In this document: positions 18,401 through 25,347 of the stretch, piece after piece | How positions within the stretch are numbered: the stretch's first letter is position 1 | How the letters are laid out: the number at the start of each line of letters is the position of its first letter | NCBI GenBank assembly: GCA_018052735.1 | Contig: JAGPMT010000030.1 | Span: 1 to 34,242, forward strand | Reading direction: 5' to 3' | DNA length: 34,242 nucleotides | DNA from: Phycisphaerae bacterium | GTDB taxonomy: Bacteria; Planctomycetota; Phycisphaerae; Sedimentisphaerales; Anaerohalosphaeraceae | Notes under the pieces: model-generated | The model's input: the letters and a program-made list of their open reading frames with translations, nothing else | Told to the model about the DNA's origin: nothing | Databases searched by the model: none | Made by a program: the position numbers and the translations under genes

Positions 18401-21400
18401 GGGATTACAATGAACCAGTGCTGGATGTATATGGAGAATTCAGATCCCATTATCCGCAACTGCGTGTTCAGTGAATGCCAGTTTGCCAATTCTACAGAAG
18501 TGCATTCTGGAACAGTGCCGGCAGGTACAGATGGCTATCACCAGCCGCCGATTTATGGCGGTGCTATTGCGATGTTTAACAGCTCGCCGAAGATTATCAA
18601 CTGCACCTTTGAGAATAATTCCGTCCGAGGCGCGAATGGTGAAAACGGCTTTGCCGGCGGCCCGACGCATCCTACCGGCGGTGACGGCGGCTGGCCGGGT
18701 GCTGCCTATGGCGGTGCTGTCTATTGTGTCTTCAGCAGCAAGCCCGAGTTTATCCGCTGTACCTTTACCGGCAATGAGGTCTTCGGCGGCAACGGCGGCA
18801 ATGGAGCCAACGGCTGGGTGAACGCTGGAAATACCTATGACGGCGGACGCGGCGGCGGCTGGCTGTATGATCCCGAAATGGAAGAATATCTCCGCCTCAA
18901 TGCCTTTGATACATGGGACGGCTGGGCCAATAACAGCTATGGCGACAAATACAGTGCTTGGTCCATCTATGCCAACTATTACGGCGTTTATGATATTGAC
19001 GTTTGGGCCCGCTGGTTCGGCTGGGGTGACAATTACACCAGCTGGGAAGATTTTATGGCGGATTACAATGCCAACCCGTACGATCCTCTGGGTGATCCGT
19101 ATGACCAGTTGCTGGATGTTTGGCGCTACAGCGGATTCGGCGGTGCGGTTTACTGCGAATTTGACAGCGATGCACGGTTTGAAGAATGCATCTTTGAAAA
19201 CAACCAGTCGCATGGCGGCCTGACGGGAGTGGGCGGAGTCATCGCCGACCAAACCTCACGGCCAGACCGTCAGCTTAATATACCGACGGCAGGCGGGGCG
19301 GTTTACGCCGCTCATGACAGCGATTTGACGTTTGACCGCTGTGTCTTCCGGAACAATCTGGCCGATAAATCGATGGTCCAGCTGCCGCATACATACCAGG
19401 TCAGCTTCGGTGGTGCGGTGGCCTATGAATTTAACTGCACCGTAACCTTTGATGACTGCGATTTCCAGGACAATGATGCGACAGTCGGCGGCGGTATGTA
19501 CGGCCGTGACTCGTTTGCAACCATAGCAGACTGCAATATCTTAAGCAATCAGGCCTATATCGGAGCTGGTATCTACCTCCAGATGGAAGAAGCAGACATT
19601 ACCAACACGGTATTCCGTGCCAACCGCGCCTGGAATTCCGATGTCTCCGGTACGATTGATTTGGCCGGCTGCGGGGCAGGATTGTTTGCCAATGTTCTCA
19701 ACCTGAATATCCGCGACAGCGTCTTTGTGCAAAACGCAGCGGATATTTCCGGCGGCGGTTTGATGGTGACAGGCGTGTCTGATGAACCCACGGATATATT
19801 CAACTGCCTGTTTGTTCATAACACAGCCGGCCGTGACGGCGCGGGTGCCTCTGTGAACTGGCATTCCAATGCACGGTTCGGCAGCTGCACGTTTGCCGAC
19901 AACAGTGTCCTCGGGCTGGCTGACTTTACGGCCAGCGGCGGCGGCCTGTACATCGGCTACAACAGCACTGCCCAAGTCATTGACAGCATCTTCTGGGGCA
20001 ATACGGCTACACAGGGCGAAAGCATCTCGGTAGCCACCGGTTTTGCCTCCGAACCGCGTCCGTCAACACTGGCGGTTTCGTACACCGATGTTATGAATTA
20101 TCCCAGCGCCAATGCAATTTATGTGGCTTCCGGCTGCACCCTTGATACAGGTGCCGGCATCTTCAGCGGGCTTCCGATGTTTGAAGCGCCTCTTGAGGCC
20201 GACGACATAGCTCAGCAGTATTATCTGAACCAGACGGCAAGCCAATGCAAGGACAAGGGAAGCCAGACATCGGTGCAGGCGGGATTGGATAGTTACACGA
20301 CCAGCATCACCGGGGCACGCGACAAAGGCCTGCTGGATTTGGGTTATCACTACCTTGTGTCGCCGAGAGTCCAGTGCAGCATCATTGATGAAGCGCTGTG
20401 GCTGAGCGGACGGATTGATTTAGGTGATTTGCTAGCCTTTGCGGATCGGTGGCTCAACGCCGGTCTTGTATGTGCCGAGAGCAACAACTGGTGCGGCGGA
20501 GCCGACCTGAATTATGATGGGGATGTCAATCTGGATGATATGTCCAACATCTCGGTCTGCTGGCTTGTGGAAGATACAGAGCCCCCGTTCCCGAATCCGG
20601 CACAGTGGGCGATGGAACCCAATGCGATCCCCGATACATACGGTACGATTGAAATGCTGGCGGCTGTTCATCATGATGCTTGGTGGCCGGATTCGTATCT
20701 GGAGTACTATTTCGATTGCATCCAGCCGCCTGACGGACCGGATAGGGGCTGGTCAACCAATCCGTACTTCAAGGTTTCCGGATTGAAGCCCGGCGGCTAT
20801 AAGTATGTCCTGCGGGTGCGTGATGGAAGCGGGAATATGACAGCCGATTCCGTTGAGGCCGATGTAATCCCCGGCCAAAAGACTACACTGCCGCAGGCCC
20901 AGTGGCTCAATCCGCCGTTTGTGATGAATGCCCAGTTTGCCATTCAGATGGAAGCGCTGGCTTACGAGAACTTCGGAACAATCGGCATTCCGGTTCCATC
21001 GCTGCCCAGCGGCTATGTTATCAAGTACCAGTATGAATACCGCGGTACGGCCCCCGGCGGCGACAGCCGCGCCTATATGGCAGATCGGATTTATATCGAT
21101 ACCGGCATGGTTGCAGGCCAAACCTACACGTATCGTGTACGGATGGGATTGTTCTATGAGCCCGGCGATGGGACTTCCACTAAGATTGCCGATGGTCCGT
21201 GGTCAGAAGAGGCTTCTGTTGTGGCCATCGCCCCTGATCTTGAGCCGCCGCAGCCCAATCCGGCTCAGCATGCCAGCGGTTCGCCGTTCCAGATTTATGT
21301 GGCTTCGCAGGGTGTGTATTATCATGTGGTCACGGCGGTTGCGGCGACAGATCCCAGCGACGTGGAATACAAGTTTGTCTGCAGCGATTCGAGTGCCAGC

Positions 21401-21628
21401 AGCGGCTCGTCCAATGATCCAGACGGCATCGAGTGGCGAAATGCAGACAATGTAGCCGGCCTGTTCTATCCGAACGGAACTGCACAAGTGCCCAACCAAT
21501 ACTGGTCACGCATTGGATTGGTTAACCAGACCGACAAAGTGTGGTATGTAATAACACGCGACCGGTCGCCTAACCGGAATACAGGCCAGACGTCGGTCGG
21601 CAGAACCATCGCTTCGCCGGAACCATAA
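9446..21628 (+). CDS. Giant secreted subtilisin-like protease with three beta-helix units and dockerin-like motif
   Basis: About 4060 residues. ATG 9446 is preferred over the in-frame ATG 9413 because GGAGGG (9436-9441) precedes it and a signal peptide (about 1-21, ending CYGA) follows directly. Order: fervidolysin-type propeptide (about 23-105); S8 peptidase (about 120-430) with Asp153 (VIDSGVD), His209 (HGTH) and Ser370 (GTSMA); Fn3-like modules 432-531 and 532-645; three beta-helix units (646-1800, 1902-2799, 2901-3636), each opening with a YxTIxDA...GDT motif and closing with LGYHY or MGYHY; InlB-B-like spacers between units (about 1806-1895, 2806-2895); dockerin-like EF-hand (3656-3707); three Fn3-like modules (3713-4060). 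GGN-repeat tracts are inserted in units 1 and 3. No C-terminal membrane anchor is seen, so the protein is probably exported and held by non-covalent contacts. All triad residues are intact, so proteolysis is expected. The substrate is unknown; polysaccharide binding by the helices is an inference. Confidence 0.9.
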   Translation: MKRYSILGLVLSSILLSFCYGAEYREGYLLVKFTDTGTTAASNAARQAVVNAAGGGTIQRMYTLVPGLGLVKLPAGVDVLTAKAAFSASAGVQYAEPDYIQKVQAVPNDPDFARLWGMHNTGQTGGTKDADIDAPEAWDLAKGSSSIVVAVIDSGVDYTHPDLADNMWINLAEQNGQVGVDDDNNGYIDDVYGYDFANMDGDPMDDHGHGTHCAGTIGARGNNNVGVAGVNWQVKIMALKFLTAGGGGSTADAISAVQYAVRMGAKLTNNSWGGYGFSQALYDAIEAAGKSGQLFVAAAGNESNNNDGDTPAYPGSYDLDNIVSVLATDDTDTMASFSNWGKTTVDLAAPGVAIYSTAPGGRYQNMSGTSMACPHVAGAAALIWSIKPDLTYSEVKQVLMLSVDIKNTLEGMCVTGGRLNLYNAVLLVQGGDNLPPLPDPAQWLIKPTATGLSTIVMQAVTAKDKSGVEYRFDCIEDDAYDSGWQSSSLYMRSDYPQGATYSFRVQARDKSANRNQTQWSETLQTTTATGVDDLPPAPNPTIWLAYPRVTRPSLNEIGMEVVASYDENGVEYYFDCVFASDGNQDNYDSGWQTSPVYTVRVSQVAGHEYTFAAYVRQKDTTDPVYITEAAAPMTAGRAASSIVREVPSAAYRTIQDAINAANNGDTVLVHEGVYREININFKGKAITVCSENPDNPAIVAATVIDCADPQNLWALERRRAFLFQNMEGRNSVLAGFTIKNAIAIDNPETRFGGSRSGVSDRDLPSPNDGRDAMGGAIVMGSPLAPASPTIRNCVFTDCFAYGQYGEHGVNGPNGGVNQDGQNGDRGGNGGNAYGGAIYAYSGSAPLIKGCQFINCQAVGGEGGNGGNGGDGGGHSDNVEEADGHHGGHGGDAGLGGCAWGGAMYFESDCSPELYDVTVRDCFVRVGEAGRGGNGGNGSDAKGQGDGGNGGNGGIGGDLRAPDSCGGAVYYGKNTKATIVGCRFENCRVIAELSGDYSGGNGGNGGNGEGDGSVGGNGGHGGPAYFIPDKMRLIGNVNATGGTGGNGGPRGRGGNGGYRNGTGGAPGGISYNRSNPNTGIFPSNIYYMAYYWEDTTNVFNYPDSPEDYTDFGFQWEWEPVLVNTETLDYYDPANPDVSLGTYDRFEYQTVLMINSPFSPYYGLVASTMFVEPTLTVETDPNTNEPVLVADYDNPVITPGQTELIKSLTPTNSEQPNAGACAGANYYGQNSIITMRDTTVSFNSSFANHGGGELYDKGCRATFENCIFEGNTTLYETAAEVDYKFEGYGGGIFADQPVSMIFNGCQFSANSGFAGGALYCNFGPSDANYLPELQITDTTFTANRADYHFIYSYGGAVYAGNSLTPYEEYYFNYLKDYRYTNAPDYALFFRSDLTATEDFTSFIASVYAHSHGEVEFTHPITTQLWDDRVEADYILKPWGEPDKKYPVYPVSVEGSIFDRNLSPYGAGLYLDACDADVSGCHFEANTACVGAGGFVFASDITAGNNTFFYNTGREIESLGYQSQADNSTVEITGKAPALYLSNSDSFLISNRFVANESGGLAGALFINGLSPTGYPQSVFNCLFVENSSGYAGGALIADGGTDVEVLNCTFAENLVSDRYGYGGGIVAHDAYMSITNTILWGNLAALGPQLCIGDPVEVLQEYDPFYVPATTVFVDFSDLQGGQNDVYIDWNGWPWLEYGDNNIEDNPATLEDESDPQFIEVTDPNDATGRTFYLAEIAAGQLTDSPCLDSGTPTHFIYDPAVGGFVTVPDTASWLQEKLGYEMTTRTDHAADTGIINMGYHYDASLPVLQYSLTTSVFISDREPHGTIQQGSSEKHVEPLTLTYPQGTVVLLQAFAEPEDLYRVARWIGSDDDRSFDSTNTITLTGNRTVQVAFELAVPKYLYVPESYDTIEDAVTAARSGDTIVLTPRPSQPYYISNPDGIDFGRDKYGRPKEIVITSVDPNDPLVVAQTIIDCRGSRYSSKRAFRFSSGQTAQTRIEGITIRNAFTARIGLSAAVPLGRWPWWTGDASWYGGPIIQEWVEDPPNPSPLPPMRALSGMDATGDSYGGAILCENGSSPVIRNCVFENCTVAGGIGGDGANGNYPANMQTDQDLDSQSGGHSGKGTGDGYGGAIAVRSQSSPQIVNCTFRNNRATGGWGGIPGNAGLSYNNGRYGWGGNDPAGLEYAAQYFGYNPQAGYGEGDGHGGAIYVEAGCKPQIKECIFENNYARPGYVSAGGREAAGNDYPQPFDSQTVGAQGLPWGNAGARAGRNGILLTYDTIAGGAIYLEDEADILLENCIFKQNQAYEVYTYNDAPVATRGGAVHSDPNVVLTVVDSMFRENLAGALYCSTGSTLTVDKAQFINNLTYLDAASPTATFDIAGGITVAQDANAVSMITNCQFLGNTSHTGGAAVRADGDMYFENCIMNGNQSLVDGGAVYSFVLLPSPDTHTTKLTFVSCELSGNTAQGYGGAVFAKNCILEVTDSFIVHNTAYSGGAVRISEGELTMGGCLIYANEATGLNAGSYRTVTAEGYGGGVHITDTPFSIVDTRFQNNKANGIISAGGGLCITGSQTYYKQNLLNCLFADNQSDNIGGGIACQLYVDLQLDNCTFANNVSGGQTADWSPRIPYVAGQFVMASDGYKYKSKIGTVANPNLGHDPVEDTAKVYWERAEGGGALHIDHLSRAVLKNSIISGNKGIAVYEKLGGNSKVSYTLFYANAGGDMHNGADGVVYSGVAAPEYANNKIGDPLFAAGPLGMYYLDQTASPAVNAGSITAAAAGLDVFTTSPSGSLDTGMVDLGYHYQDAAGLASYSLSTSFRDEAGTAVNNAGTITTVINGGTVIPASGMFKRGAILELTANVDSAYYLTGWSGGTINDNTTAPKNTVLMARNKDIAVLVRLRRTLYVGTSAQYDTLGDAIYAAQDGDTILVAPGEYTSPSQLPSIANSIFLTGKKITIAGFNPDDENVVRATVFRDYRFELADLDNQTVIDGITMNQCWMYMENSDPIIRNCVFSECQFANSTEVHSGTVPAGTDGYHQPPIYGGAIAMFNSSPKIINCTFENNSVRGANGENGFAGGPTHPTGGDGGWPGAAYGGAVYCVFSSKPEFIRCTFTGNEVFGGNGGNGANGWVNAGNTYDGGRGGGWLYDPEMEEYLRLNAFDTWDGWANNSYGDKYSAWSIYANYYGVYDIDVWARWFGWGDNYTSWEDFMADYNANPYDPLGDPYDQLLDVWRYSGFGGAVYCEFDSDARFEECIFENNQSHGGLTGVGGVIADQTSRPDRQLNIPTAGGAVYAAHDSDLTFDRCVFRNNLADKSMVQLPHTYQVSFGGAVAYEFNCTVTFDDCDFQDNDATVGGGMYGRDSFATIADCNILSNQAYIGAGIYLQMEEADITNTVFRANRAWNSDVSGTIDLAGCGAGLFANVLNLNIRDSVFVQNAADISGGGLMVTGVSDEPTDIFNCLFVHNTAGRDGAGASVNWHSNARFGSCTFADNSVLGLADFTASGGGLYIGYNSTAQVIDSIFWGNTATQGESISVATGFASEPRPSTLAVSYTDVMNYPSANAIYVASGCTLDTGAGIFSGLPMFEAPLEADDIAQQYYLNQTASQCKDKGSQTSVQAGLDSYTTSITGARDKGLLDLGYHYLVSPRVQCSIIDEALWLSGRIDLGDLLAFADRWLNAGLVCAESNNWCGGADLNYDGDVNLDDMSNISVCWLVEDTEPPFPNPAQWAMEPNAIPDTYGTIEMLAAVHHDAWWPDSYLEYYFDCIQPPDGPDRGWSTNPYFKVSGLKPGGYKYVLRVRDGSGNMTADSVEADVIPGQKTTLPQAQWLNPPFVMNAQFAIQMEALAYENFGTIGIPVPSLPSGYVIKYQYEYRGTAPGGDSRAYMADRIYIDTGMVAGQTYTYRVRMGLFYEPGDGTSTKIADGPWSEEASVVAIAPDLEPPQPNPAQHASGSPFQIYVASQGVYYHVVTAVAATDPSDVEYKFVCSDSSASSGSSNDPDGIEWRNADNVAGLFYPNGTAQVPNQYWSRIGLVNQTDKVWYVITRDRSPNRNTGQTSVGRTIASPEP
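11381..14845 (+). repeat. Beta-helix unit 1 of giant protein
   Basis: Starts YRTIQDAINAANNGDTVLV and ends MGYHY (residues 646-1800). It contains repeated rungs of the form GGAI(Y)...I.NC.F..N, as in pectate-lyase-like parallel helices. It is the longest of the three units because five GGN tracts are inserted (11877-12644). Confidence 0.75.
11877..12644 (+). repeat. GGN-type tandem repeat tracts (polyglycine-like) in beta-helix unit 1
   Basis: Five tracts (about 11881-11950, 12026-12063, 12232-12315, 12436-12510, 12561-12644) are built from GGCGGCAAC-type 9-mers, giving GGNGGNGG with D, H or T variants. Each lies in a loop between helix rungs. They resemble the PGRS tracts of mycobacterial proteins, for which polyglycine-II helices have been proposed. 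Confidence 0.85.
15149..17842 (+). repeat. Beta-helix unit 2 of giant protein
   Basis: Starts VPESYDTIEDAVTAARSGDT and ends LGYHY (residues 1902-2799). Same rung pattern as unit 1, with far fewer glycine inserts. Confidence 0.75.
18146..20353 (+). repeat. Beta-helix unit 3 of giant protein
   Basis: Starts QYDTLGDAIYAAQDGDTILV and ends LGYHY (residues 2901-3636). It holds one short GGN tract (18785-18856) and an Asp/Trp/Tyr-rich insert of about 75 residues just after it. Confidence 0.75.
18785..18856 (+). repeat. Short GGN-type tract in beta-helix unit 3
   Basis: FGGNGGNGANG followed by DGGRGGGW, at the equivalent place in unit 3 (after the second rung). It is shorter and more degenerate than those in unit 1. 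Confidence 0.6.
20411..20566 (+). other. Dockerin-like EF-hand motif within giant protein
   Basis: Residues 3656-3707. The pattern is IDLGDLLAFADRWL, a Cys-containing spacer, then ADLNYDGDVNLDDMSNI ending CWL. The second half has a full EF-hand calcium loop (DLNYDGDVNLDD); the first half has lost most acidic ligands. This resembles the single dockerin-like element common near the C-terminus of planctomycete exoproteins. Confidence 0.65.
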
Positions 21629-21658
21629 GCCGGATTTAACTGCTAATCCTGTTTTTAG

Positions 21659-21691
21659 GCGGGCCGTCAGTTATGCGGCCCGCTTTTTTTT
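21659..21691 (+). terminator. Rho-independent terminator after giant protease gene
   Basis: Perfect 8-bp stem GCGGGCCG/CGGCCCGC (21659-21666 with 21676-21683), 9-nt loop, then eight T. Located 30 nt after the stop codon. Confidence 0.9.
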
Positions 21692-21849
21692 ATCTGCTCC
21701 GGCAGTTGCAAATCTTGCCCACAAAAGGGCTTGACAGGGCAGGGAAAAACCGGTAAAAAAACCGAACATATTTGCTTGAATTGACGTAGCAAAAAATTAT
21801 TTTTGGGTAAATTTTGGCAGGTTCAGGCCGTATCAAGCAGGAGAAGACT

Positions 21850-22572
21850 ATGATACAAGTACAGCATTTGCGACGGTGTTTCGGACCGGTGGTGGCGGTA
21901 GATGATATTTCTTTTACCGCCAAGCAGGGGGATGTGCTGGGCTTTTTAGGCCCAAACGGGGCCGGCAAGAGTACAGCCATGAAAATGCTGGCCTGCTTTC
22001 TGGCACCTGACGGGGGAACGGCCAGCATTTGCGGGCGGGATATCCTGACAGATCCTGTGGGTGTGCGGCAGGTGATAGGGTATTTGGCGGAAAATGCCCC
22101 GGCCTATAACGAAATGACCGTTGCGGGTTTTCTGAATTTTGTATGCGATGCCCGGCGGATCAAAGGACGTGCCCGTCGGGAAGCGCTGGATCGGATTCTA
22201 TCGATGTGTTCGATAGAGTCAGTTTACCATCAAACCATTGAAACCCTTTCCAAGGGCTACCGCCGGCGAGTCGGTCTGGCACAGGCACTTATTCACGACC
22301 CCAAAGTCCTGATTCTGGATGAGCCGACCGATGGACTGGACCCCAATCAGAAATACGAAGTCCGCCAATTGATTAATCAGATGGCTAAGGAAAAGTGCAT
22401 TATTGTCTCGACCCATATCCTTGAAGAATTTGAACAGGTCTGTAACCGCACGATTATTATCGCCCGCGGGAGGATTTTAGTGGATTCGACGCCGCAGAAA
22501 CTGGTTCAGGAATACGGCTGTTCGCTGGATGAGGTATTCCGCAGAATCACAAAGACCAAAAAGTCTGCCTGA
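21850..22572 (+). CDS. ABC transporter ATPase, GldA type
   Basis: ATP-hydrolysing subunit of an ABC-2-type system; works with the permease and GldG-like proteins encoded next. 240 residues with Walker A GPNGAGKST (about 34-42), signature LSKGYRRR (about 134-141), Walker B VLILDEPTDGLDP (about 156-168) and switch His in STHI (about 189-192). ATG 21850 is chosen over an in-frame TTG at 21814 because AGGAGA lies a few nt upstream and the family normally begins at this point. It is the first gene of a four-gene operon; the next start is 33 nt after the stop. In Bacteroidetes homologues assist gliding or polysaccharide export. The substrate here is unknown. Confidence 0.9.
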   Translation: MIQVQHLRRCFGPVVAVDDISFTAKQGDVLGFLGPNGAGKSTAMKMLACFLAPDGGTASICGRDILTDPVGVRQVIGYLAENAPAYNEMTVAGFLNFVCDARRIKGRARREALDRILSMCSIESVYHQTIETLSKGYRRRVGLAQALIHDPKVLILDEPTDGLDPNQKYEVRQLINQMAKEKCIIVSTHILEEFEQVCNRTIIIARGRILVDSTPQKLVQEYGCSLDEVFRRITKTKKSA

Positions 22573-22605
22573 TAATTGTGTATAACCGCTGTTGGGAGAT
22601 TCAAT

Positions 22606-23337
22606 ATGCAGAGTTTTTTAGCTGTTCTAAAACGGGAATTGAAAGGTTATTTTGCCACACCGGTGGCTTATGTGTTTCTGGTGATTTTTCTTTTTTTCGC
22701 CGGGTATCTGCCGTTCCGAGACGGCTTTTTTGAAATCCGGCAGGCGGATTTGCGGCTGTTTTTTACAAATCTGCCGCTGCTGTTTGTTTTTATGGTGCCA
22801 TCAACAGCAATGCGTCTGTGGGCCGAAGAGCGGAAAACCGGCTCCATTGAGCTGCTGCTGACCCTGCCGATTACCGTGCCGCAGGCCGTTTTGGGGAAAT
22901 TTATGGCGGCTTGGATATTTCTGGGGATAGCGCTGCTGCTGACTCTGCCGCTTCCGGCAGTAGTGGTCTATTTGGGCGATCCTGATATGGGGCAGATTAT
23001 TACCGGCTATCTGGGGGCATTGCTGATGGCCGGGGCTTTTTTGGCTATCGGCTCCTTCTTCTCCGCGTTAACCAAAAATCAGGTGATAAGTTTTATTCTG
23101 TCGGTAGTTGCCTGTGCGATTCTTGTGTTTGCAGGCAATCCAACAACCTTGGATTATCTTTCGTCTAATGTGTCTTCGGCTGTCGTGGGGATTGTGGAAA
23201 CGATGAGCTTTCAGACGCATCTGGATTCTATGATGCGGGGAGTCGTGGAACTCAAGGATGCCGCTTACTTTATTATCCTGATTGCGGCTTGGGTATATGC
23301 CTGTACATTGATTTTGGAAGAAAGGAAGGCACGCTGA
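22606..23337 (+). CDS. ABC-2 type permease, GldF type
   Basis: Membrane subunit partnering the ATPase encoded upstream. 243 residues with six predicted transmembrane helices, the first within residues about 18-38, and the charged stretch RLWAEERKTGSIELLLTLPI (about 67-86), typical of ABC-2 permeases of the Gld/Nos/CcmB-like group. ATG 22606 has GGGAGA (22594-22599) upstream; the in-frame ATG 22576 has no such signal. Its TGA overlaps the ATG of the next gene (TGATG), indicating translational coupling. The permease lacks a fused ATPase or periplasmic domain; the periplasmic part is supplied by the GldG-like protein. Confidence 0.9.
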   Translation: MQSFLAVLKRELKGYFATPVAYVFLVIFLFFAGYLPFRDGFFEIRQADLRLFFTNLPLLFVFMVPSTAMRLWAEERKTGSIELLLTLPITVPQAVLGKFMAAWIFLGIALLLTLPLPAVVVYLGDPDMGQIITGYLGALLMAGAFLAIGSFFSALTKNQVISFILSVVACAILVFAGNPTTLDYLSSNVSSAVVGIVETMSFQTHLDSMMRGVVELKDAAYFIILIAAWVYACTLILEERKAR

Positions 23338-25322
23338 TGAACAGGATGATGCGTACAGTTCTGGGAATCTTCTTTGCTGCAGTCATTGCCGTTTCTGCGA
23401 TATGGATTATCCAAAATCTCGGCAGACAGCTTCGTTTGGATATTACGGAACGCAAGCTTTATACCCTTTCGCAGGGAACCAAAGAGATTCTGGCAGATTT
23501 GAAACAGCCGATATCCATGAAGCTTTTCTATACGAAAACTGCGGCCATGAAGGCGCCGGACCAGATACGCTTTTACAACAATTATTTTACCTATGTAAAA
23601 GCATTATTGGAAGAGTATCAGGCCCAGTCGAATGGCAAGATTAAGCTGGATGTAATTGATCCGCGTCCCTACAGCGATGAGGAGCTGGCGGCCATTCGAT
23701 ACGGCTTGCGCCGGTTTAATATCACGGAAGATGAGAGTTTTTTCTTCGGACTGGTTGTACAGACCCAGTTCGGCGTAACCAAAATTATCGACTTCTTTTC
23801 CCCGGATCGGCAGGAATTTGTGGAATATGACATCAGTTATCTGATTGATACGGCAGTTACCCGCCAGAAAAAACGGCTGGGTGTTCTCAGTTCTCTGCCG
23901 GTGATGGGGGATTCTGAGTATATGATTCGGATGATGCAGATGCAGGGCCAGCAGGGCCGGCGAAAGTGGGGCATCATCAGTCATCTGGAAAAGCAGTTTG
24001 AGGTTACATCAATTCCGGCCGATGCCGGGGAAATCACCGATGTTGATTTGCTCTTGGTGATACATCCGAAGGATCTGTCTGAAAAGACACAATTTGCCAT
24101 TGACCAGTTTGTTCTCAAGGGGGGACGGGCGATTATCTGTGTTGACCCGCATTCCATTGCAGATGCTCCGGATATGCAGCAGCAATTTGCAGGCGGACAC
24201 CGGTCTGCTTCTGGTCTGCCGCGGCTGCTGAAGGCCTGGGGATTGGAAATGCCGGAAATGAAATTTGCCGGCGACCGTGTACTGGCTGTTACGGGTTCTC
24301 CCAATCCGGCTCAGCGGCCTGAAAAAATACTCAGCATTATGCGATTGAGCGCCTCGGAAAAATGCTTTAACCGGGATCATCCCATCAGTGCCCAGCTCAA
24401 TGAGGTAACGGTCGTGTTCCCCGGTGTCCTTAATGTTCTGGAAGCCGATGCAGAAGAGCCGAAGCTGGAGCATATTCCGCTGCTGATGACCTCGGCACGC
24501 GGCAATGTGTGGTCGGTGAGCAGTCCCTATGAATTGATGAGTCCCGATTACCGCAAATTTATGCAGGATTTCAGGGATGGTGACAAACCGGTGGTTATCG
24601 GGTATTTTGTATCCGGCAATTTCAAGAGCGCATTTCCTGACGGAATTGAAGTTGCCGAGGAAAACACGGACGAATCCGGCAAAGAAGAACAGTCCGGCCA
24701 AGAAGAATCCGATAAGCCCAAAATGAAGAAAATCACCGGCTTGACCCAAGCCGAACAGCCCTGTGCTGTTGTTGTGTTAGCGGATGTAGATCTGCTGTGC
24801 GATATGGTGGCCTATCAGAGGACATTTTTCGGTCTGGCCGCGATGGGTGACAACAGTTCGCTGATTTTGAATACCCTTGAAAATCTTTGCGGCTCCAGCC
24901 GTCTGATTTCAATTCGTTCCCGCGGCAACTACAAACGTCCCTTTGTAGTGGTTGACCAGATCGAGGCCAAGGCCGATGCTGAAACGGCTGAAGAAGAAGC
25001 GGCTATTACCGCCCAGATTAAGGGTTTTGAACAGCAGTTGAATGAGAAACTGCGTTCTCTCGAAGGCGAAAACAAGGGCGAGTTAATTAACCAGACGATT
25101 TTAAAGGAAAAGCAGCAGATTGAGCTGAAGCTTCACGAGGCTGAAAAGCGCCTTCGTGAAGTCAAAATGCGCAAGCGCGAGCAAATTGAGAAACTCAAAG
25201 AGCGGATGCGCTTCTACTGCACAATTCCGGGCCCGATTTTAACCCTTGTTATTGCGGTTGTGCTGGGAATTTCCCGCGCTGTGAAGCGCCGCCGCTATAT
25301 CAGTCATGCCAGTGATGCCTGA
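23337..25322 (+). CDS. GldG-like ABC accessory protein
   Basis: 661 residues. An N-terminal membrane helix (about 8-24) precedes a large extracytoplasmic region that resembles the GldG/ABC-type uncharacterised transport domain: DITERKLYTLSQGTKEILADL (about 34-54), RLGVLSSLPVMGD, and LLVIHPKDLSEKTQFAIDQFV with GGRAIICVDPHS. Residues about 548-626 form a long charged coiled coil (EKQQIELKLHEAEKRLREVK), followed by a C-terminal helix (about 631-647). ATG 23337 overlaps the permease stop by one base, and GGAAGG (23324-23329) lies 7 nt upstream. It probably holds or guides the substrate, or couples the transporter to the envelope. Two membrane helices imply a looped topology. Function is inferred from Bacteroidetes homologues only. 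Confidence 0.85.
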   Translation: MNRMMRTVLGIFFAAVIAVSAIWIIQNLGRQLRLDITERKLYTLSQGTKEILADLKQPISMKLFYTKTAAMKAPDQIRFYNNYFTYVKALLEEYQAQSNGKIKLDVIDPRPYSDEELAAIRYGLRRFNITEDESFFFGLVVQTQFGVTKIIDFFSPDRQEFVEYDISYLIDTAVTRQKKRLGVLSSLPVMGDSEYMIRMMQMQGQQGRRKWGIISHLEKQFEVTSIPADAGEITDVDLLLVIHPKDLSEKTQFAIDQFVLKGGRAIICVDPHSIADAPDMQQQFAGGHRSASGLPRLLKAWGLEMPEMKFAGDRVLAVTGSPNPAQRPEKILSIMRLSASEKCFNRDHPISAQLNEVTVVFPGVLNVLEADAEEPKLEHIPLLMTSARGNVWSVSSPYELMSPDYRKFMQDFRDGDKPVVIGYFVSGNFKSAFPDGIEVAEENTDESGKEEQSGQEESDKPKMKKITGLTQAEQPCAVVVLADVDLLCDMVAYQRTFFGLAAMGDNSSLILNTLENLCGSSRLISIRSRGNYKRPFVVVDQIEAKADAETAEEEAAITAQIKGFEQQLNEKLRSLEGENKGELINQTILKEKQQIELKLHEAEKRLREVKMRKREQIEKLKERMRFYCTIPGPILTLVIAVVLGISRAVKRRRYISHASDA

Positions 25323-25347
25323 ACCTATGGAATAACAGGAGATACCG

